50,300 nucleotides of DNA, from positions 1 through 50,300 of the IMG/VR virus record IMGVR_UViG_3300006121_000011; one strand, 5' to 3'. The notes beneath the pieces were generated by a model. The model saw only the letters and a program-made list of their open reading frames with translations, made no database searches and was not told where the DNA came from. The stretch is from a virus. A program made the translations under genes and the position numbers. This document shows, in pieces, positions 25,382-33,299 of the stretch (the first letter of the stretch is position 1; every line of letters starts with the position of its first letter).

Positions 25382-27397
25382 ATGACAAAGAAGTATGAGC
25401 TTACAAAAGAACATAAGGCCATGTTTCCTGCTTGGCGGGATAAATGGATTGCAAATGCTATGTCAACAAAGGCTATGGATGATGAAGAAAGAGAAAAATG
25501 TCGCGAGGCTGTTAAATCTTTGTATAGATCAGCGAATCTTACGCCGCCGCCAGATCATAGGATTGTTTTTGTGCCTTCACCATTTGTTTTACGTTTTGCC
25601 GCAGGGTTTGCTTGTGCAATTTGGTACATGAAAAATAATAAGACAAAAAGTGTTGATGTTGCGACCCGCGATGCGATCGACGATTCGACCCGCGATGCGA
25701 CCAGCGATGCGACCCGCGATGCGATCGACGCTGCGACCCGCGATGCGACCGGCGCTGCGACCTATCATGAAACCGTTGATGCGATCGACCCTGCTACCGG
25801 CGCTGCGATCGACGATGCGATCGACACTGCGACCTACGTTGCGATCGACACTGCGACCTACGATGCGACCATTGTTGCGACCCGCGCTGCGATCGACGTT
25901 GCGACTCACGCTGCGACCCGCGATGCGACCCGCTATTCGATCGACGATGCGACCGACGATGCGATCGGCGCTGCGACCTATCATGAAACCGTTGATGCGA
26001 TCGGCGCTGCGACCGACGCTGCGACCCGCGCTGCGACCGGCGCTGCGATCGACTATGCGACCGAAGATTCGATCGACGATGCGACCAGCGATGCGACCCG
26101 CGATTCGATCGACGATTCGACCGGCGCTGAGACCTATCATGAAACCATTGATGCGACCATTGCTGCGACCGTTGCTGCGATCGACACTGCGACCTACGTT
26201 GCGACCGGCGCTGCGACCTATCATGAAACCGTTGATGCGATCGGCGCTGCGACCCGCGATGCGACCGGCGCTGCGACCCGCGCTTTGACCCGCGATGAGA
26301 TCGACGATGCGACCGACGATGCGACCCGCGATGCGATCGACGCTGCGACCCGCGATGCGACCGGCGCTGCGACCTATCATGAAACCGTTGATGCGATCGA
26401 CCCTGCTACCGGCGCTGCGACCATTGCGGCGACCATTGTTGCGACCCGCGCTGCGATCGGCGCTGAGACCCGTGCTGCGACCGAAAATGCGACCTATCAT
26501 GAAACCGTTGATGCGATCGACGATGCGACCGACATTGCGACCTGCGATGCGACCTATCATGAAACCGTTGATGCGATCGACGCTGCGACCGACGCTGCGA
26601 CCCGCGATGCGACCGGCGCTGCGACCCGCGCTGCAATGGATAAGAAGAAAAAAGGCAAAAACAATTGGTTTAATTTAGATGTTTCACTGATGGTGAACTT
26701 GTCTAAAAAATTAGGAGTTGGCGAGTTTGGATTAAAATGTTGCGTTGATTGTTATTGGAGGATGTACCAAGGTGGAAATCAATGGTCTGGATGGTCTGCG
26801 TTTCTGACATTTTTTAGATATATTGCCAAACTACCACTGGATTATTCAAAATTTGATGCTTTTGAATATCTTTCTGAACATAGCGGACCCCGTATTATGC
26901 ACAAAGAATTTTGCATGATTAGTGATCGTCCTGAGATATTAAAAGTTGATGACCAGAATCGTCCTCATTCCGAGAATGGACCTTTTTGCAAATGGCGTGA
27001 TGGTACAGCGTTATATGCTTGGCATGGAATATATATTCCCGAATGGTGGATAACAAATAAAGATGAGTTGACACCAGAAATTGCCTTGAAGTGGGAAAAT
27101 GTAGAACAAAGGAGGGCTGCTTGCGAAATGTTGGGATGGGCAAATGTTTTAGAACATCCTAGCTTAAATCCTAAAATTATAAACGAAGATCAGCCTCATA
27201 TCGGAACACTTATTGAGGTGGATTTGCCCGATGCTAAAGGCCAATGGTTTCTTAAATATCAATGTGGAACTGGAAGATGGTTTGCTGAAAGCGTCAATGA
27301 TAAATCGTTTAATACGGCTCTAAAGGCCAATGCTGGCGGGAATGGGTGGCGCGGCGTTGGTAATCCAGAGGACTACATACCCTTTTATCGCACTTAA
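25382..27397 (+). CDS. DUF6745-like protein with a giant tetrapeptide array
   Basis: 671 residues in three parts. Residues 1-90 resemble the start of DUF6745 proteins (LYRSANLTPP, FVPSPFVLRFAAGFACAI). Residues 95-418 are 81 consecutive tetrapeptides of form [TI]-x-x-[A/S/E] with no insertion or deletion. Residues 419-671 resemble the rest of DUF6745 (RPHSENGPFCKWRDGTALYA, WHGIYIPEWWI, EQRRAACEMLGW). The array thus looks like an insertion between two halves of one family domain. Role of DUF6745 is unknown. Codon use in the array (ACC, GCG, ATC) differs from the AT-rich genome. The family name is from memory of motifs. Confidence 0.65.
   Translation: MTKKYELTKEHKAMFPAWRDKWIANAMSTKAMDDEEREKCREAVKSLYRSANLTPPPDHRIVFVPSPFVLRFAAGFACAIWYMKNNKTKSVDVATRDAIDDSTRDATSDATRDAIDAATRDATGAATYHETVDAIDPATGAAIDDAIDTATYVAIDTATYDATIVATRAAIDVATHAATRDATRYSIDDATDDAIGAATYHETVDAIGAATDAATRAATGAAIDYATEDSIDDATSDATRDSIDDSTGAETYHETIDATIAATVAAIDTATYVATGAATYHETVDAIGAATRDATGAATRALTRDEIDDATDDATRDAIDAATRDATGAATYHETVDAIDPATGAATIAATIVATRAAIGAETRAATENATYHETVDAIDDATDIATCDATYHETVDAIDAATDAATRDATGAATRAAMDKKKKGKNNWFNLDVSLMVNLSKKLGVGEFGLKCCVDCYWRMYQGGNQWSGWSAFLTFFRYIAKLPLDYSKFDAFEYLSEHSGPRIMHKEFCMISDRPEILKVDDQNRPHSENGPFCKWRDGTALYAWHGIYIPEWWITNKDELTPEIALKWENVEQRRAACEMLGWANVLEHPSLNPKIINEDQPHIGTLIEVDLPDAKGQWFLKYQCGTGRWFAESVNDKSFNTALKANAGGNGWRGVGNPEDYIPFYRT
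25664..26635 (+). repeat. 81 x 12-bp in-frame tandem array
   Basis: 972 bases = 81 units of 12, no frame slips. Unit consensus AYC-NNN-NNT-GCG (Thr/Ile, variable, variable, Ala). The octapeptide TYHET[VI]DA occurs seven times. Units 5-12 (25712-25807) and 56-63 (26324-26419) are identical 96-bp blocks. GATC occurs at nearly every ATC unit, far above chance. The GC content is well above the flanks. Confidence 0.95.
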
Positions 27398-27412
27398 CAA
27401 ACGGAGAGTAAG

Positions 27413-27832
27413 ATGACAGAAGTAATGTTAACAGAAGAAATGTTTTCAACAGGCAAACCTTTTGCTCAAGGCGAAGTTTTGATCTGGATGAAAAAATACG
27501 CCCCAAAAGAAATTTTGGAAAAAGTTGCAGCTTTGAAAAATATGGTCGACATGAAATTGGAAAACGACCAATTAATTCTTGGCCATAGTGAAACCGGTCA
27601 CCACCATGTTTTGGAGCCGGTTAGAAAAGATGTTCATGTTTCTAAAGTTGCTCAAGCTTTAATTGACTTGGCTAATGATAATTTTGTTAACCTTAAACTT
27701 TTGGAGCCTTGCGAGATCATCCATCTTCGCGGTTTTGATACTCATAAATCGATTGTTTTACCTGCTGGTGAATACATTCGAGGATTGCGTGAAGAACAAA
27801 CCGTTGAGGGTTGGGTTCGAGTTGCTGATTAA
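27413..27832 (+). CDS. hypothetical protein of a phage/alphaproteobacterial family
   Basis: 139 residues, ACGGAGAG upstream. It contains QLILGHSETGHHHVLEP and a final section PAGEYIRGLREEQTVEGWVR ending VAD, a pattern I recall from conserved proteins in phages and alphaproteobacteria. Function unknown. Lies between the array gene and the ATPase. Confidence 0.55.
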   Translation: MTEVMLTEEMFSTGKPFAQGEVLIWMKKYAPKEILEKVAALKNMVDMKLENDQLILGHSETGHHHVLEPVRKDVHVSKVAQALIDLANDNFVNLKLLEPCEIIHLRGFDTHKSIVLPAGEYIRGLREEQTVEGWVRVAD

Positions 27833-27855
27833 CAAATAAAAAAACGGAGAATAAA

Positions 27856-28548
27856 ATGGCACTACAATTTACAAATACATCCGATGTATCTGTTCACTAC
27901 TTAAAAGTGCTAGTACACGGCCCCGCTGGTTCGGGCAAAACCAGATTGGCTGGTACTACAGGCGCGGAAACTCTTATTATTAGTGCGGAGGCTGGTTTGT
28001 TGTCTTTGCGCAATAAAAAGATTGATGTTTTTACGGTCAAGGATATTGCTGGCGTTCGTGAAGTTTACGAATATCTGCTAACCGATAAAAAATATCAATG
28101 GGTTGTCCTTGATAGCATTTCGGAAATTGGCGAAGTTGTTTTGAATAGCGAAATGGAAAAAACAAAAGACCCGCGCAAGGCTTACGGAGAAACGGCAAAT
28201 GTACTTAACGCCTTAATCCGTTGTTTTCGTGATTTGCCTAAAAATGTTTATGTTTCTGCTAAACAGGAACGGACAAAGGACGAAACAACTGGGCAATTAT
28301 TCTGGGGCGCTTCTATGCCTGGCCAAAAATTGGGGCCAGCTTTGCCCTACTTTTTTGATGAAGTTTTTGCCATGCGTACCAAAAATGTTACCGATGAAAA
28401 CGGAAACATAGACACGAAATATGCTTTGCAAACACGGCGTGACGACAGTTACGAAGCAAAAGATAGAAGTGGCGTTCTTGCTAATTTTGAAGAGCCGGAT
28501 TTATCCGCTATCTATGATAAAATCATTAACCAAGTACAAGGAGAATAG
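27856..28548 (+). CDS. Sak4-like RecA-fold ATPase
   Basis: 230 residues. Walker A GPAGSGKT (22-29), Walker B VVLDS (82-86), and KNVYVSAKQERTKDETTG downstream, as in the phage AAA_24/Sak4 family. Such proteins are single-strand annealing ATPases used for recombination-dependent replication and are usually paired with a DUF669 or SSB-like protein, as here. Leader ACGGAGAA matches the neighbours' leaders. Confidence 0.8.
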   Translation: MALQFTNTSDVSVHYLKVLVHGPAGSGKTRLAGTTGAETLIISAEAGLLSLRNKKIDVFTVKDIAGVREVYEYLLTDKKYQWVVLDSISEIGEVVLNSEMEKTKDPRKAYGETANVLNALIRCFRDLPKNVYVSAKQERTKDETTGQLFWGASMPGQKLGPALPYFFDEVFAMRTKNVTDENGNIDTKYALQTRRDDSYEAKDRSGVLANFEEPDLSAIYDKIINQVQGE

Positions 28549-28550
28549 CA

Positions 28551-29051
28551 ATGGCTTTAATACAAATTCCACAGGAGTTTCAAAAACTAGTTGATGAAAT
28601 TCAAACATCATCCGGCAGGGGATTGCCCAAAATTCCAGAAGGTAAATATCACGGAGTGGCAGTTAAATCTGAACTTGTTACAACAAAAAGCGGCACTGGC
28701 ACAATGTTAGTTGTCACATTTGTTATTACGCAAGGTGAATATCGTGATACAGAATTTACCAAGCGGTTTAATATTAAAAATGACAGTCTACAAGCTGTAA
28801 AAATTGGGTTTGAAGAATTGGCTTCATTTGTAAAGTCCATTCGTATGCCTAAAATTCCAGAAGATAGTTCCGTATTGCATAACAAACCTTTGTTACTTGT
28901 TATTCATGATGTTAAAGGCAAGCCTTGGACGGATGGTGAAGGCAATCAACGGGAGGGGAAAGATTATTCGGAACTGAAAGGTTTTGAGCCATTGCCACAA
29001 GTCGGCATTGCCTCTTCTTCTCCAGCATCGGCAAAGTCGGTTAGCTGGTAA
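28551..29051 (+). CDS. DUF669 single-strand-binding-like protein
   Basis: 166 residues: KIPEGKYHGVAVKSELVTTK, VVTFVITQGEYRDTEF, and a C-terminal tail of Ser/Ala/Pro ending SVSW, typical of the DUF669 family that behaves like a phage SSB and is encoded next to Sak4 ATPases. It would coat single strands during annealing. Confidence 0.75.
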   Translation: MALIQIPQEFQKLVDEIQTSSGRGLPKIPEGKYHGVAVKSELVTTKSGTGTMLVVTFVITQGEYRDTEFTKRFNIKNDSLQAVKIGFEELASFVKSIRMPKIPEDSSVLHNKPLLLVIHDVKGKPWTDGEGNQREGKDYSELKGFEPLPQVGIASSSPASAKSVSW

Positions 29052-29176
29052 AAAATGCCCGTGTAAACGGTAATATCGTGCCAGTTTGTACGCAAATTTA
29101 AGCGGAGGGGACTCGCAGCGCACGACAGCCAGACTAGACGTAAGGTTTGGTATTTCCTTAACAAACGGAGAATAAC

Positions 29177-29410
29177 ATGAGCGAAATAGAACAATTAAAA
29201 AACGGTCAAAAAAATCCTATTGAGACCGCAACAAATAAGCTGCGCGAAGCCTTGCAAAAAGATGCTCAGGCCAAGATTGATGCACAAGTAAAAAAAACAA
29301 TTGATGCTTGCAAAATTGCTAAAAATGAAAAAGCTGAATTGCAGCGTTTAATTGGTGATTTTGAAAATGAAAAAGCCAATCTTAAAGATTTGCTTGGGGA
29401 TTTGTCGTAA
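29177..29410 (+). CDS. coiled-coil early protein
   Basis: 77 residues, nearly all charged helix (NKLREALQKDAQAKIDAQVK; AELQRLIGDFENEKANL). Leader TTAACAAACGGAGAATAAC resembles those of the ATPase and the gene at 27413. The 125 bases before it hold no gene I can support. Unknown role. Confidence 0.6.
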   Translation: MSEIEQLKNGQKNPIETATNKLREALQKDAQAKIDAQVKKTIDACKIAKNEKAELQRLIGDFENEKANLKDLLGDLS

Positions 29411-29796
29411 TGATAAACGGTGATTCAATAATATATTGGAACGGTTTTTCGGCGAAAGTTAAAGACCTTTTGTCCAATGGCTGGTCGTTAAGAGAAAGAT
29501 TTAAGTTTTCTAAAAATAATTCTGGTCTTAACCCAATTTATTATTTGTCTCACCGCGATCATTCCCTTTTAGCACGTTTTTCTGAAAACAATTTAGGGAT
29601 TCCTAATTATTATGAATTGGATTTTATGATAAATTCAAAAGTAGTAAAAAAGAAAGCATTAATTGTACAAGAAGATTCTTTGGGCATTGAAGATATAGAA
29701 ACTATGTATTTAATTATTTCAAAATTGCAAAAACAATACAAAAAACCAGAAGAAAAGCCCATGCCTGTGGCAGACATAATCAAACTTTTTGCGTAG
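29410..29796 (+). CDS. hypothetical early protein
   Basis: 128 residues, start overlapping the upstream stop. Mixed alpha/beta with SLRERFKFSKNNSGLNPIYY; no known motif. The next gene starts just after its stop. Confidence 0.55.
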   Translation: MINGDSIIYWNGFSAKVKDLLSNGWSLRERFKFSKNNSGLNPIYYLSHRDHSLLARFSENNLGIPNYYELDFMINSKVVKKKALIVQEDSLGIEDIETMYLIISKLQKQYKKPEEKPMPVADIIKLFA

Positions 29797-29800
29797 AAAA

Positions 29801-30523
29801 ATGCCCATAATTCCTGTTCAAACTGATCCGACAATAGAAAAAATAAAAAATCAGGCCGCAAAAAGACCGCACAAAAATCGCGGTTATCTTGGCGCGTCTG
29901 AAATAGGCGAACAATGCGCCCGTAGATTGTGGTATTCGCTTAATGGATACGCCAGAAAAGAGATACGCGCTGAATGGCTATGGGCGGCTGATGATGGCAA
30001 TCGTTGCGAGGCCGTGATAGCCGATAGGTTGCGCGATGCCGGTGTTGATCTCGTGACATTTAATGAGGATGGCCAACAAAACGGGTTTAGTGATTTTGAT
30101 GGCAAATACAAGGGGCATTGGGATGGAGAAATTCTTGGCGGTTTATTGCACGCCCCAAAAACTCAAGCAATTTGGGAATGTAAATTAACAAAACAGGAAA
30201 AATTTGCCGATTTTCAGAAAAAGAAGGCCAAATTTGGCTGGAAAAATTGCTTAAAGGAATGGAATTTTGTGTATTTCATACAAGCACAGCAATATATGTT
30301 GTATCGGAAATTAAATCGGCATTACACAAATGTTTGTTTGGCCGGTGGCAGAGATATGGATTCTGCATACACAGAATTTGATAAAGAAATAGCCGAACAA
30401 TATCGAGATAGGGCACAACGAATTATAAATGCCAGAAGTGCGCCGCCCAAAATAAGCGAAAAATCTGACGATTTTAGGTGCCGAATATGTCCGTATAGTG
30501 AGGTTTGTCATGGGAAAAAGTGA
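29801..30523 (+). CDS. Cas4-like Fe-S PD-(D/E)XK exonuclease
   Basis: 240 residues from ATG at 29801; an in-frame TTG at 29789 adds four residues and cannot be excluded. The nuclease core has GHWDGEI (Asp108) and ECK (Glu126, Lys128). Cysteines 39, 227, 230 and 236 (CARRLWY ... CRICPYSEVC) match the four-Cys [4Fe-4S] cluster of Cas4/AddB-type nucleases. It probably resects DNA ends for the Sak4/DUF669 pair. No CRISPR array or other cas gene is present. Confidence 0.8.
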   Translation: MPIIPVQTDPTIEKIKNQAAKRPHKNRGYLGASEIGEQCARRLWYSLNGYARKEIRAEWLWAADDGNRCEAVIADRLRDAGVDLVTFNEDGQQNGFSDFDGKYKGHWDGEILGGLLHAPKTQAIWECKLTKQEKFADFQKKKAKFGWKNCLKEWNFVYFIQAQQYMLYRKLNRHYTNVCLAGGRDMDSAYTEFDKEIAEQYRDRAQRIINARSAPPKISEKSDDFRCRICPYSEVCHGKK

Positions 30524-30575
30524 CATAAAAGACATTGTCTGCAAGGAATGTGGTTTTAGATTTGTTGTTACTTAA
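30510..30575 (+). CDS. possible 21-residue zinc-knuckle peptide
   Basis: A 21-residue frame with CKECG (Cys-x2-Cys) from ATG 30510, overlapping the end of the nuclease gene. Too short to be sure; could be the truncated start of a zinc-ribbon gene. Confidence 0.25.
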   Translation: MGKSDIKDIVCKECGFRFVVT

Positions 30576-30657
30576 TCTTGCAAGGAAATGAGCCAATGTT
30601 ATACGCCATTTTATTGCGATCAAAATCAAGGCAATCCTAAAAACAGGTTTAAGAGAT

Positions 30658-32382
30658 ATGATAGTAAAGAAAGATAGGTTGTATCAGACGACTTGTAACG
30701 AGGTGACAGAAACATATTTTTGCGATGATTGCAAAAGTGGTGTTGTCGTATTGCCTGTAAATTCAGGTAAAACTTACGTTATGTGTCGAATGATTGAGCG
30801 CATAATGTCAAAATCGCCACGATGCCGAATAATTATTGTGACTCATGTTAAAGAATTAATTGAACAAATGTATGAGGAAATAAAAAAAATTATTCCTGAT
30901 GCTGATGTTGGTATTTATTGCGCAGGATTAGGCCGCAAGGAAATGTCAAATGATATTACAATTTGTTCTATTCAGAGCGTTTGGAATAAAACTAACAATT
31001 TCAATCGCGCCCCTCAAGTCATTATATGCGACGAATGTCATTTGATTCCCCACAATGAGGACACAACCTATAGAAAGTTTTTTACGTCATGTTGGGAACT
31101 TAACCCAAAATGTAAAGTGATAGGATACAGCGGCACGCCATTTCGATCAGACAGCGGTTTTCTTGATGAGGGAAAAGGACGATTGTTTGAGGGGCGCATA
31201 TATGAATTGCCCATGTCATTTATGCTAAAAGAGGGTTATTGGAGTCCGCTAATAACCCCAAAAACAGAAACCTTGTTAGACGCAACCGGCGTGCCGACAA
31301 TTAATGGGGAATATAATTCCGCTAAATTAGAAAAGGCAGTTGATGTTGACGAAAAAACAATTAAATGTGTTGATGAAATAATAAAATATGCAGGCAATCG
31401 CAACAAATGGCTTGTTTTTTGCGCTGGGGTAAAGCATTGCACTCATGTCAGAGATGAAATACGTTCAAGGGGCATTTCTTGTGAAATGGTATTGGGTGAT
31501 ACTCCGAAGCAAGAAAGAGCCGACATTTTGCAGAAATACAGGGATGGCCTGATAAAATGTATTTGCAATGTTGCCACGCTTACCACCGGTATTAACATAC
31601 CGGATATTGATATGATAGCCTTAATGCGCCCCTTAAAATCAAATAATCTTTACATCCAATGTTTAGGCAGGGGCGTGAGAACCGTATACGCCAAGGGCTA
31701 TGATTTGGAGACAAGGCAAGGTCGTCTTGACGCTATAGCCAATGGATCAAAACCAAACTGCATGGTCTTGGACTTTGGAAATATTATTAACACCCTTGGT
31801 CCAATAGATGCAGTTGACATCCGCAAAAGAGAAAAAAAAGAAACAGAAGAAAAGGGCAAAGCGGTAATTAAAATATGTCCAGCTTGCGGAACTGAATGTG
31901 CAGCAGCTCAGCGTTTCTGCTATGAATGTTCTTATGAATTTCCTGTAGCCGCAATAGAAACAACCGCGACAAAAGGGGCTGCGGTTTTATCGGCAGACAT
32001 CGCGCCGGAGGAACACAAAGTCATTGATGTATCTTATAAGATACACAGAAAGAAAAACGATGAATTTGCGTTACCGACTTTGCGCGTTGATTATACTTGT
32101 ATGGGCGGTCGATTTAGTGAATTTATTTGTTTTGAGCATAGGGGAATTGCGCGAAATAAAGCCGTCCAATGGTTCAGGGAAAGACTTCCTTTGTTTCCCA
32201 TACCAGACACCGTAGAATCCGCTGTTGCTTTGCCGTACCCAATGCCAGAGAAAATATCGACAAAAAGAGAGGGCAAGTATAGCCGTGTTATAGGGGTAGA
32301 ATTTCCTGAATTGTTAGAGCCGATTCAGCCACCAAAAACGTATGAACAGGAATTAGAGGATGCTGATGAAATTCCGTTCTAA
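30658..32382 (+). CDS. DEAH-type superfamily 2 helicase
   Basis: 574 residues. Motif I LPVNSGKT (32-39), an unusual P-loop; DECH (125-128); SGTP (158-161); motif VI QCLGRGVR (334-341). A zinc ribbon (Cys407-x2-Cys410, Cys421-x2-Cys424) and an extra C-terminal domain of about 150 residues follow. Probable role in recombination or branch migration together with the nearby nuclease and RusA. AAGAG lies close to the ATG. Confidence 0.85.
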   Translation: MIVKKDRLYQTTCNEVTETYFCDDCKSGVVVLPVNSGKTYVMCRMIERIMSKSPRCRIIIVTHVKELIEQMYEEIKKIIPDADVGIYCAGLGRKEMSNDITICSIQSVWNKTNNFNRAPQVIICDECHLIPHNEDTTYRKFFTSCWELNPKCKVIGYSGTPFRSDSGFLDEGKGRLFEGRIYELPMSFMLKEGYWSPLITPKTETLLDATGVPTINGEYNSAKLEKAVDVDEKTIKCVDEIIKYAGNRNKWLVFCAGVKHCTHVRDEIRSRGISCEMVLGDTPKQERADILQKYRDGLIKCICNVATLTTGINIPDIDMIALMRPLKSNNLYIQCLGRGVRTVYAKGYDLETRQGRLDAIANGSKPNCMVLDFGNIINTLGPIDAVDIRKREKKETEEKGKAVIKICPACGTECAAAQRFCYECSYEFPVAAIETTATKGAAVLSADIAPEEHKVIDVSYKIHRKKNDEFALPTLRVDYTCMGGRFSEFICFEHRGIARNKAVQWFRERLPLFPIPDTVESAVALPYPMPEKISTKREGKYSRVIGVEFPELLEPIQPPKTYEQELEDADEIPF

Positions 32383-32533
32383 TTTCCAACTTTTTGCTGC
32401 CCCTGATGACCAGCAGGGGATTGAGCAAGCAAAAGAATATGTGCAAAAATACGACATCAAGGATAAGATAAAAATTGTTAGATTAAATAATCAAATCTTG
32501 GTTGTTACAAAAACAGAAATGAAATTGAAATGA
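32366..32533 (+). CDS. small early protein
   Basis: 55 residues overlapping the helicase end by 17 bases, with AGAGG at good distance, and its stop overlapping the next start (ATGA). Helical first half, strand-rich end (KIVRLNNQILVVTKTEMKLK). Unknown role. Confidence 0.6.
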   Translation: MKFRSNFQLFAAPDDQQGIEQAKEYVQKYDIKDKIKIVRLNNQILVVTKTEMKLK

Positions 32534-32925
32534 AGAAAATGAAATGGACGCCAGACTTATTGGATAAAGTAAAAAAACTGGCATCAAGTAAAACAATTCA
32601 ACAGGTGGCCGATATTTTGGGTATTCGTTATCGCCAAGTGTATTCGTGCCGCGAATATGGCATTAAGTTTTTTAAGAAAAAGAAGGAAAAAATGAAACTT
32701 TTTAACAAAAAAATTAGTTATTACCCAGTTTTGCAATTTACAACTTTTAAGAAAAAACCAAATAAATGGATGAAGGTTAAAGACGGTTTGTGTCGTTATC
32801 CCGTCAACGATGGTCCATGCCTTTTGGTTGCGCAAGGCAAAAGTCCATATTGCAAAAAGCATCACGCCATAAGTTTTGTAAAAATAAGGTCTGAATTAAA
32901 TATCAACCCAAATCGTTACAGATAA
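32530..32925 (+). CDS. GcrA-like transcription regulator
   Basis: 131 residues. Residues 6-39 form a helix-turn-helix (WTPDLLDKVKKLASS, IQQVADILGIRYRQVYS) like the N-terminus of GcrA. The C-terminus has CRYP (Cys88), Cys97, and SPYCKKHH (Cys108, His111/112), matching GcrA's CxWP...C...YCxxH cluster. GcrA is an alphaproteobacterial sigma-70-associated regulator that reads GANTC methylation. A phage copy may redirect host RNA polymerase or imitate methylation-dependent control. The middle is an unusual Lys-rich linker (KFFKKKKEKMKLFNKK). Confidence 0.7.
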   Translation: MKKMKWTPDLLDKVKKLASSKTIQQVADILGIRYRQVYSCREYGIKFFKKKKEKMKLFNKKISYYPVLQFTTFKKKPNKWMKVKDGLCRYPVNDGPCLLVAQGKSPYCKKHHAISFVKIRSELNINPNRYR

Positions 32926-33080
32926 GTATTAATAAGGTCGCGAAGGATAAAACTTTTTGTAACCTTTTTACCCTCAATACCATATTTTTTAGCTGCTTTT
33001 TCCAATTTTCGATGTTCTTCTTTATCGGCAGCAAAAATAATCATTTTGCCTTTTGCCCATTTTGCTTGTCTTGAAACCAT
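32916..33080 (-). CDS. ribbon-helix-helix-like regulator
   Basis: 54 residues on the opposite strand to all neighbours. AAAGGAG sits about ten bases before the ATG. The sequence MIIFAADKEEHRKLEKAAKK followed by KKVTKSFILRDLINTYL has the strand-helix-helix layout of RHH DNA-binding proteins. It faces the promoter of the rightward genes and probably controls one or both. Its 3' end overlaps the GcrA-like gene by ten bases in convergent orientation. Confidence 0.65.
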   Translation of the reverse strand: MVSRQAKWAKGKMIIFAADKEEHRKLEKAAKKYGIEGKKVTKSFILRDLINTYL

Positions 33081-33103
33081 TTTTATAAATCTCCTTTGCC
33101 GAC

Positions 33104-33132
33104 AATATAGAACTGTTTTGAAAAATTGTAAA
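33104..33132 (-). promoter_or_regulatory. promoter of the ribbon-helix-helix gene
   Basis: On the minus strand: -35 TTTACA (33132-33127), 17-bp spacer, -10 TATATT (33109-33104), about 20 bases before the ribosome site and start at 33080. Back to back with copy 3 at 33167. Confidence 0.65.
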
Positions 33133-33166
33133 CATATTTTATTTAGAAGATAACAAATATTTTATA

Positions 33167-33194
33167 TTGACAATGCCGGAATAGGTGATAAGTT
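33167..33194 (+). promoter_or_regulatory. early promoter, TTTATATTGACA copy 3
   Basis: -35 TTGACA (33167-33172), 16-bp spacer, -10 TAAGTT (33189-33194). The preceding TTTATA is identical to copies 1 and 2. After the -35, ATGCCGGAA resembles copy 4. It drives the gene at 33300 and its followers. Confidence 0.65.
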
Positions 33195-33299
33195 GATGGT
33201 GTCAACAAAGCAATTTTTAGTGTTATTCGTCATAGAGCTTTTGGCGTTGACCCTGAATTTTTGCCAGACAACATTCTTAACCTTGTAAGGAATTAACAC

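Noticed and set aside
25664-26635. CRISPR array
   Set aside because: Units are directly adjacent 12-mers without spacers and are in one reading frame; no cas genes apart from the Cas4-like nuclease, which belongs with the recombination genes.
25589-26678. Long open frames on both strands through the repeat array (323, 212 and 127 residues)
   Set aside because: The 12-bp unit contains no stop in several frames, so the frames are open as a by-product. They lack ribosome sites, and only the DUF6745-like frame has non-repeat flanks resembling proteins.
30588-30677. 29-residue frame between nuclease and helicase genes
   Set aside because: AAGGAA precedes it, but it overlaps the helicase start and no family pattern is seen.
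33196-33288. 30-residue hydrophobic peptide after promoter copy 3
   Set aside because: Its ATG lies directly beside the -10 box, before the likely transcript start.
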